From contig NZ_CP041146.1 in the NCBI RefSeq assembly GCF_006494775.1, positions 5,146,001 through 5,210,000 of the forward strand: a stretch of DNA of 64,000 nt. Direction: 5' to 3'. This document shows positions 58,563-64,000 of the stretch, one piece after another (the first letter of the stretch is position 1; each line of letters begins with the position of its first letter). Position numbers and translations under genes: made by a program. Source of the DNA: Nocardioides humi (GTDB lineage Bacteria; Actinomycetota; Actinomycetes; Propionibacteriales; Nocardioidaceae). The notes under the pieces are model-generated. The model was not told the origin of the DNA. It saw nothing but the letters and a program-made list of their open reading frames with translations, and ran no database searches.

Positions 58563-59794
58563 CGGCGCCCGCCGGCGGTCCCGATCTCGCCGCGCTCGCC
58601 GTCGCCGTCGCCGCGCGGCTCCGGGAGGAGGGGGTGCCCGTCGACCTGCGCTCCGTCCAGCGGCTGACCGCGGCGCTGGTCCGTGCGACCGCGGGAGGCA
58701 CGCCGCCCGGCCGCCGCCACCTCGACCTGATCGTGCGCACGACGCTCGCCCACCGCCGCGAGGACCTCGCCGTCATCGACCGGGTGCTCGCCGACCTGGC
58801 CGCCGGGCGGGCCGCCGGCGCGCCGCACGAGCTCCCCAGGGTCGTCCCCAACGGCACCCCGCGACGCCGCCCGTACGGCGAGCGGCCGGTGGCCGTCTCC
58901 GACGAGGAGCTGCCGTGGGCGACGCTGCGCCGGCCCGAGATGCAGGCCGCCGCGACACCGGCGGCCCCCGACTCCCGCCAGGTCCCGTTGACCGTGGCCA
59001 GCGCCCGGGTGGGCGCCGCCGACGAGCGGCTCGGCCCGCTGGACCCCGCCGAGGCGGAGCGGATCGGCCACGAGCTGCGTGCCGCGCTGGGTGACTGGCC
59101 ACGGCGGCGTACCCGTCGCCGGGTCGCGGGGCGCCGCGGCCGGGTGTCGCCCCGGCGCAGCGCCGGCGCCTGGGGCCGGACGGGCGGCGAGCCGGTGCAG
59201 CTGGTGCGCGAGCGGCCGCGGCGCCGGCGCCGGCGCCTGGTCGTGCTCTGCGACGTGAGCGAGTCGATGCGGCCACACGTCACCTGCCTGCTGCACCTGC
59301 TCCGCGCGGCGGCGGTCGACGGCGGCGGCGAGACGTTCGTGTTCGGCACCCGGGTGACCCGGCTGACCCCCCTGCTCGCGCACCGGGACCCCGACGAGGC
59401 GGTGGCGGCCGTGAGCGCCTCGGTCACCGACCGCAACGGCGGCACCCGGATCGCCGGGAGCGTCCGCGAGCTGCTGGGCTCTCATCAGGGCGAGCTGCTG
59501 CGCGGCGCCGTCTGCGTGGTCGCCTCCGACGGCTGGGACGCCGACCCGCCCGAGGAGACCGGCCGTCAGGTGGCGCGACTGGCCCGCCGGACTCACCGCC
59601 TGGTCTGGCTCAACCCGCGCGCCGGCGAGCCGGGGTTCGCCCCGCTCGCGGGCGGGATGGCGGCCGCGCTGCCGTTCTGCGACCTGCTGCTGCCGGCCGG
59701 CACGGTCGAGGAGCTGCGGGACGCCGTCCGGCTGGTGGGGAGGAGCGGGCTCAGTTCCACAGGGTCACGTAGACGGCGGGACGGAACCTCTTGA
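58559..59794 (+). CDS. coxE: VWA-domain protein CoxE
   Basis: 411 residues. The C-terminal VWA-CoxE domain has a MIDAS motif (LVVLCDVSESMRPHVTCLLH) at ~225 and SDGWDADPPEETGRQVARLA. The N-terminal half is Arg/Pro-rich and less conserved. CoxE works with the MoxR ATPase CoxD on CO dehydrogenase maturation. The last 44 bp overlap the convergent LysR gene. Confidence 0.9.
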   Translation: MTAPAGGPDLAALAVAVAARLREEGVPVDLRSVQRLTAALVRATAGGTPPGRRHLDLIVRTTLAHRREDLAVIDRVLADLAAGRAAGAPHELPRVVPNGTPRRRPYGERPVAVSDEELPWATLRRPEMQAAATPAAPDSRQVPLTVASARVGAADERLGPLDPAEAERIGHELRAALGDWPRRRTRRRVAGRRGRVSPRRSAGAWGRTGGEPVQLVRERPRRRRRRLVVLCDVSESMRPHVTCLLHLLRAAAVDGGGETFVFGTRVTRLTPLLAHRDPDEAVAAVSASVTDRNGGTRIAGSVRELLGSHQGELLRGAVCVVASDGWDADPPEETGRQVARLARRTHRLVWLNPRAGEPGFAPLAGGMAAALPFCDLLLPAGTVEELRDAVRLVGRSGLSSTGSRRRRDGTS

Positions 59795-60704
59795 TGGGCA
59801 CACCCGCCCCGCGCAGCATGGCCTGGGTCGCCCGCGGCGTGTGCAGGAAGCGCATCAGCTCGGCGGTGGTCGAGCCGTGATCGTCCTCCAGCGCCGCGGC
59901 CACCCAGATGCCGCGCTCCTTGGTGCCCTGCCCGCTCAGCCGCACCAGCCGTCCCTCGGCGACGTCGCCGGCGGCCGCGAACACCACGGCGGGCGCGACT
60001 GCCTCGGTGTGGGTCAGCTCCTCGAGCGCGGCCGCCTCGCTCTGGAAGATGCGCTGGTTCTCCTCCGGCACCCGGAGCCGGCGCAGCAGCGCCGGGATGG
60101 GCCCGCCGCCGCCGATCGCCGAGGGCCCCAGCAGCCAGGTGGCGCCGGCGAGGGCCTGGGCGGTGACCGGCTTCGCGGCGAGCGGGTGGGACGGGGCGGC
60201 GACCACCTCGACGTCGTAGGCCAGGAACGCACGGTGGACCACGCCGGGCACCGCGGTCGGCCACGGCGGGCCGATCGCGATGTCGATCGCCCGCGAGCGC
60301 AGCAGCCCCTCGAACTCGTCGGCGCGGTGCACGCTGAGCTCGACCTCGAGGTCGTCGGCGCGCTGGGTGAACGCCTCGATCAGCCCCGGCGCGGCGTACT
60401 CCGCGAACAGACTGGTCGAGCCCACCCGCAGCAGCCGCATGCCCTGCGACGCCCGGCTCACCTCCTGCACCGTGCGGTCCTGCAGGCCGAGCAGCTCCAC
60501 CGCCCGGCTGGCCAGCCGCAGGCCGCCCGGCGTGAACGCCAGGCCGGACCCGGTGCGCACGAACAGGTCGTTGCCGAGCTCCTTGCGCAGCTGTGCGACG
60601 TGCATCGACACCGCGGACTCGGTCAGCCCGAGCGCGGCGGCCGCGGCTCGCACGGAGCCGTGACGGACCACCGCCGCGAAGGCGCGCAACTGTGCGATCG
60701 TCAC
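59751..60704 (-). CDS. LysR-family regulator, cox-linked, copy 1
   Basis: 317 residues from a GTG at 60704. The helix-turn-helix is at ~5-60 (AQLRAFAAVVRHGSVRAAAA, ALGLTESAVSMHVAQLRKEL). The ligand-binding domain is shared in length and sequence with the neighbouring gene (SLFAEYAAPGLIEAFTQRAD, LGPSAIGGGGPIPALLRRLR), and both end in RFRPAVYVTLW-type residues. Two related LysR genes face away from each other with a 44-bp gap. Each is adjacent to one cox locus, so they probably regulate CO oxidation (compare the MSL and LysR pairs of cox loci in other bacteria). Confidence 0.9.
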   Translation of the reverse strand: MTIAQLRAFAAVVRHGSVRAAAAALGLTESAVSMHVAQLRKELGNDLFVRTGSGLAFTPGGLRLASRAVELLGLQDRTVQEVSRASQGMRLLRVGSTSLFAEYAAPGLIEAFTQRADDLEVELSVHRADEFEGLLRSRAIDIAIGPPWPTAVPGVVHRAFLAYDVEVVAAPSHPLAAKPVTAQALAGATWLLGPSAIGGGGPIPALLRRLRVPEENQRIFQSEAAALEELTHTEAVAPAVVFAAAGDVAEGRLVRLSGQGTKERGIWVAAALEDDHGSTTAELMRFLHTPRATQAMLRGAGVPIKRFRPAVYVTLWN

Positions 60705-60707
60705 CTT

Positions 60708-60720
60708 GCGAACACTAGTG
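60708..60720. promoter_or_regulatory. Shared motif site B in the LysR-LysR gap
   Basis: GCGAACACT at 60708-60716 leads into CACTAGTG (60713-60720), an 8-bp palindrome, in the 44-bp gap between the divergent LysR genes. The same nine bases occur (other strand) before cox locus 2, and with one change before locus 1. Likely a common LysR binding site with autoregulation. Confidence 0.55.
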
Positions 60721-60748
60721 GTCTCCCTGTCGACAGGAGGATGAACCC

Positions 60749-61702
60749 GTGACTCCGACACGGCTACGGGCCTATGCGGCGGTTGCCCGGCTCGGCTCGG
60801 TGAAGGCGGCGGCCGCGGAGCTCGGCGTCTCCGAGGCGGCGGTCTCCCTCCACGTCGGCCAGCTGCGCAAGGAGCTCGGGGACCAGCTGTTCGTGCGCAC
60901 CGGCTCGGGCATCGCGTTCACCCCGGGCGGACTGCGGCTGGCCAGCCGCGCTGTCCAGCTGCTGGGCCTGCAGGACCGGACCGTGCAGGAGGTCCAGCAG
61001 GCCGGGGGAGCGCGGCGCCTGCTGCGGGTCGGGGTGTCGGGGCTCTTCGCGGAGTACGCCGCGCCGGGGCTGATCGAGGCGTTCACCCAGCGCGCCGACG
61101 ACCTCGAGGTCGAGCTCCGGACCGACCGCGCCAGCCGGTTCGGCTCGCTGCTGGTGACCCGGACCATCGACGCCGCCGTCGGGCCGCGGGTCCAGCTCGC
61201 CGCGCCCGAGCTGTCCACCAGCCACTTCCTCAACTACGAGGTGGTCGCCGTGGCCGCGCCCGGCCACCCCGCCGCCTCCGGGCAGCCGGCGCTCGCGATG
61301 CTGCGCGAGCAGAGCTGGCTGCTCGGCCCGTCCGCCAGTGAGCGCGGCGGGATCGTCACCGAGATGCTGGCGCGGCTCGCCGTGCCTGAGCAGCGGCAGC
61401 GGATCTTCCAGAGTCACGCCGCCGCCCTGGAGGAGGCCAAGCGTGGTCGCGGGATCGCCCTGACCGTCGACTTCGCGGTGTCCGCCGACGCCGACGACTC
61501 GCTCGTCGTCGTCCCCGGCCCGCTGCTGCGCGGCCGCGGGGAGTGGAGCCTGGCGACCCTGGGCGGCGAGCGGGCCTCGACCGCCGCCGACGAGCTGCGG
61601 AGGTTCGTGGTGACGCCCCGCGCGACCCAGGCGATGCTCCGCCGCCGTGGTGCGGGCGTCGGCCGGTTCCGCCCTGCAGTGCACGTCACGCTCTGGTCGT
61701 GA
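60749..61702 (+). CDS. LysR-family regulator, cox-linked, copy 2
   Basis: 317 residues from a GTG with AGGAGG upstream. Helix-turn-helix TRLRAYAAVARLGSVKAAAA, ELGVSEAAVSLHVGQLRKEL at the start; substrate domain with GLFAEYAAPGLIEAFTQRAD. It is about two-fifths to half identical by eye to the divergent copy and shares several blocks exactly (FTPGGLRLASRAV, LLGLQDRTVQEV). A duplication followed by divergence is likely. It precedes cox locus 2, and the gap of 68 bp holds motif site C. Confidence 0.9.
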   Translation: MTPTRLRAYAAVARLGSVKAAAAELGVSEAAVSLHVGQLRKELGDQLFVRTGSGIAFTPGGLRLASRAVQLLGLQDRTVQEVQQAGGARRLLRVGVSGLFAEYAAPGLIEAFTQRADDLEVELRTDRASRFGSLLVTRTIDAAVGPRVQLAAPELSTSHFLNYEVVAVAAPGHPAASGQPALAMLREQSWLLGPSASERGGIVTEMLARLAVPEQRQRIFQSHAAALEEAKRGRGIALTVDFAVSADADDSLVVVPGPLLRGRGEWSLATLGGERASTAADELRRFVVTPRATQAMLRRRGAGVGRFRPAVHVTLWS

Positions 61703-61715
61703 CCGCGGCACGATC

Positions 61716-61724
61716 AGTGTTCGC
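61716..61724 (-). promoter_or_regulatory. Shared motif site C upstream of cox locus 2
   Basis: GCGAACACT on the minus strand (AGTGTTCGC on plus) in the gap between LysR copy 2 and the first small gene of locus 2, ~47 bp before its ATG. Identical to site B. Confidence 0.55.
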
Positions 61725-61770
61725 TTAGCCGCGATGGACGGGTGACCCGCGTCACTGCGACGTTGAGGTC

Positions 61771-62063
61771 ATGCCCGCAATCGAGTCCGACGGACACAGC
61801 CGGGACAACCCGCGCATCTACGAGCTGATCGAGAACACGCCGCGTGAGGGCACCGGCGTCTCGCCGACGATCTGGGCGTTCTCCCAGTTCGTCGACTTCC
61901 TCAAGATCGCCGGCCAGCCGGTCCAGGGACCGTGGCCCCCGCACCAGCAGCCGCGGCCCGATCCGACCGAGGTGGAGGCGGGCCCGATCGCGGTACCGGA
62001 CCCCCAGACGGAGTACCTCCCCGCAAGCGCCTGTCCATCGACGAGCCCGACGGCTCCCAGTAG
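61771..62063 (+). pseudogene. Small unknown gene preceding coxM2, apparent one-base deletion
   Basis: An ATG at 61771 opens a coding-like frame: PAIESDGHSRDNPRIYELIE, NTPREGTGVSPTIWAFSQFV, DFLKIAGQPVQGP. Around 62018-62024 (after DPQTEYLP) a missing C in a C-run shifts the frame. In the next frame it ends normally as RKRLSIDEPDGSQ with a TAG at 62061-62063, 8 bp before coxM2. Restored, it would be about 97 residues. I do not recognise a family. Its position as first gene of locus 2 suggests a role in CO oxidation, but this is inference. Confidence 0.6.
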
Positions 62064-62071
62064 GAGAACGC

Positions 62072-62946
<875 letters not shown>

Positions 62947-62947
<1 letters not shown>

Positions 62948-63540
62948 TGACCAGCCTGTTCGAGGAGATCGCCGAGCCGGCGCCCGACGACGTCCCGGTC
63001 AACCGGGTCAGCGTGACGGTGAACGGAAAGCGTCGTACCGCCGACATCGAGCCCCGGCTCCTGCTGGCCCACTTCCTGCGCCAGGGACTCAAGCTCACCG
63101 GCACCCACACCGGCTGCGACACCACCAACTGCGGCGCCTGCACGGTGCTGCTCGACGGCAAGGCCGTCAAGAGCTGCACCGTCCTCGCGGTCCAGGCCGA
63201 CGGCCGGGATGTGACGACCGTCGAGGGCATGGCCACCGGGAGCGAGCTCGACCCCGTCCAGGAGGGCTTCAAGGACGAGCACGCCCTCCAGTGCGGGTTC
63301 TGCACGCCCGGGATGATGCTGTCCGCGCGAGCCCTCCTCAACGAGAACCCCGAGCCGACCGAGGACGAGATCCGGTTCGCCCTCTCCGGCAATCTGTGCC
63401 GCTGCACCGGCTACCAGAACATCGTCAAGGCCGTCCTCTGGGCGGCCGCGAAGGAGAACGGGCAGGACCCGCGCCAGGCGGTGGCCCGCTACGAGGCGGC
63501 CCAGCAGGGCCGGGCCCAGCAGAACGGAGCACACCAGTGA
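62947..63540 (+). CDS. coxS: CO dehydrogenase [2Fe-2S] small subunit, locus 2
   Basis: 197 residues. Both Fe-S cluster sets are intact: [20 protein letters not shown] plus KSCTVLA, and [20 protein letters not shown] plus [20 protein letters not shown]. The N-terminal ~18 and C-terminal ~25 residues are extra compared with the locus 1 subunit. The stop overlaps the coxL2 GTG (GTGA). Confidence 0.96.
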
Positions 63541-64000
63541 CCCAGACCGCAGATCCCCAGCCGCGGGTACCGGCGCCGCTCGACGAGATCAAGATCGGCG
63601 GCATGGGCGCCAGCCGGCGCCGGGTCGAGGACAACCGTTTCATCCGGGGCAAGGGCAACTACTTCGACGACGTCGTACTGCCGGGGATGCTGCACATGGA
63701 GGTGCTGCGCAGTCCGATGGCCCATGCCCGGATCAAGTCCATCGACGCCTCCAAGGCGTGGGAGATCCCGGGCGTGCGGCTGGTGCTGACCGGGGAGGCG
63801 CTGGCCACCCGCAACCTGGGCTGGATGCCGACCCTGAGCTACGACACCCAGGCGGTGCTCGCCACCGACAAGGTCCGGTTCCAGGGCCAGGAGGTCGCCG
63901 CGGTCATCGCCGACGACCCCTATATCGCCAAGGACGCGGTCACCGCCATCCAGGTCGAATACGAGCCGCTGCCGCCGATCGTCAACCCCGAGCAGGCGAT
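63537..64000 (+). CDS. coxL: CO dehydrogenase large subunit, form I-like, locus 2 (partial at window end)
   Basis: The first ~154 residues are inside the window from a GTG at 63537. They contain [60 protein letters not shown], and [20 protein letters not shown]. These are closer to Oligotropha CoxL ([38 protein letters not shown]) than the locus 1 protein. The active-site loop lies beyond the window, so form I is inferred from this similarity and the M-S-L order. Confidence 0.92.
   Translation, partial: MTQTADPQPRVPAPLDEIKIGGMGASRRRVEDNRFIRGKGNYFDDVVLPGMLHMEVLRSPMAHARIKSIDASKAWEIPGVRLVLTGEALATRNLGWMPTLSYDTQAVLATDKVRFQGQEVAAVIADDPYIAKDAVTAIQVEYEPLPPIVNPEQA

Overview
The window comes from a high-GC Gram-positive chromosome. 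Gene order and protein content point to an actinobacterium, most likely Nocardioidaceae (Nocardioides-like); this assignment is inference from content, not a database match. Evidence includes the very high third-codon GC, many GTG starts with 4-bp overlaps (ATGA, GTGA), the actinobacterial order comM-dprA-xerC-M23-rpsB-tsf-pyrH-frr-cdsA-rlmN, the GlgE pathway genes, and form I aerobic CO dehydrogenase genes.

Layout. 1-2441: end of comM, then dprA and xerC. 2453-3689 (minus): a VapBC/Phd-type toxin-antitoxin pair and an exported M23-like protein. 3984-11045: the translation and lipid backbone (rpsB, tsf, pyrH, frr, cdsA), interrupted after tsf by an SPFH / zinc-ribbon / small membrane protein trio. 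11042-16654: an accessory block with TetR+GNAT (perfect operator), tryptophan 2,3-dioxygenase, an ECF42-type sigma factor with its DGPF partner (promoter visible), and a second ECF sigma with a membrane partner. 16707-22327: rlmN, small membrane proteins, a Tat-exported metallophosphoesterase, a GT4 glycosyltransferase and a LOG protein. 22398-24859: a palindromic promoter and metY-metX. 24889-30512: an AraC regulator and a hydroxyquinol-type aromatic degradation operon. 30509-30675: a 167-bp element with terminal inverted repeats. 30672-37799: RIO kinase, M1 peptidase, PH-domain protein, CnoX-like co-chaperone, EI24 protein, LysR and EamA. 37723-48865: Nudix, glgB, MFS, amidase, lipoprotein, then mak-treS-glgE. 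48985-51011: DUF5134-like protein, a decayed gene remnant and moeA. 51121-64000: two form I CO dehydrogenase loci separated by a head-to-head pair of paralogous LysR genes.

How the genes work together. The CO dehydrogenase loci hold structural genes (coxM-coxS-coxL, twice) and maturation genes (two XdhC-family proteins, one with a YHS domain; a MocA-like cytidylyltransferase; CoxD AAA+ ATPase; CoxE VWA protein). The adjacent moeA supplies the Mo cofactor. The three regulatory gaps of this locus share a nine-base motif, suggesting one LysR-controlled regulon. The aromatic operon should convert a resorcinol- or hydroxyquinol-type compound to 3-oxoadipate. glgE-treS-mak with glgB links trehalose and alpha-glucan.

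Quality warning. Five places in four genes (tsf, the metallophosphoesterase twice, the first xdhC-like gene, and a small gene before coxM2) show the loss of exactly one base in a C/G run. Restoring one base joins well-conserved protein halves each time. Because tsf is essential, these are best read as assembly indels rather than true pseudogenes. No tRNA, rRNA, CRISPR array or intact insertion sequence was seen, and no gap between genes exceeds 300 bases.
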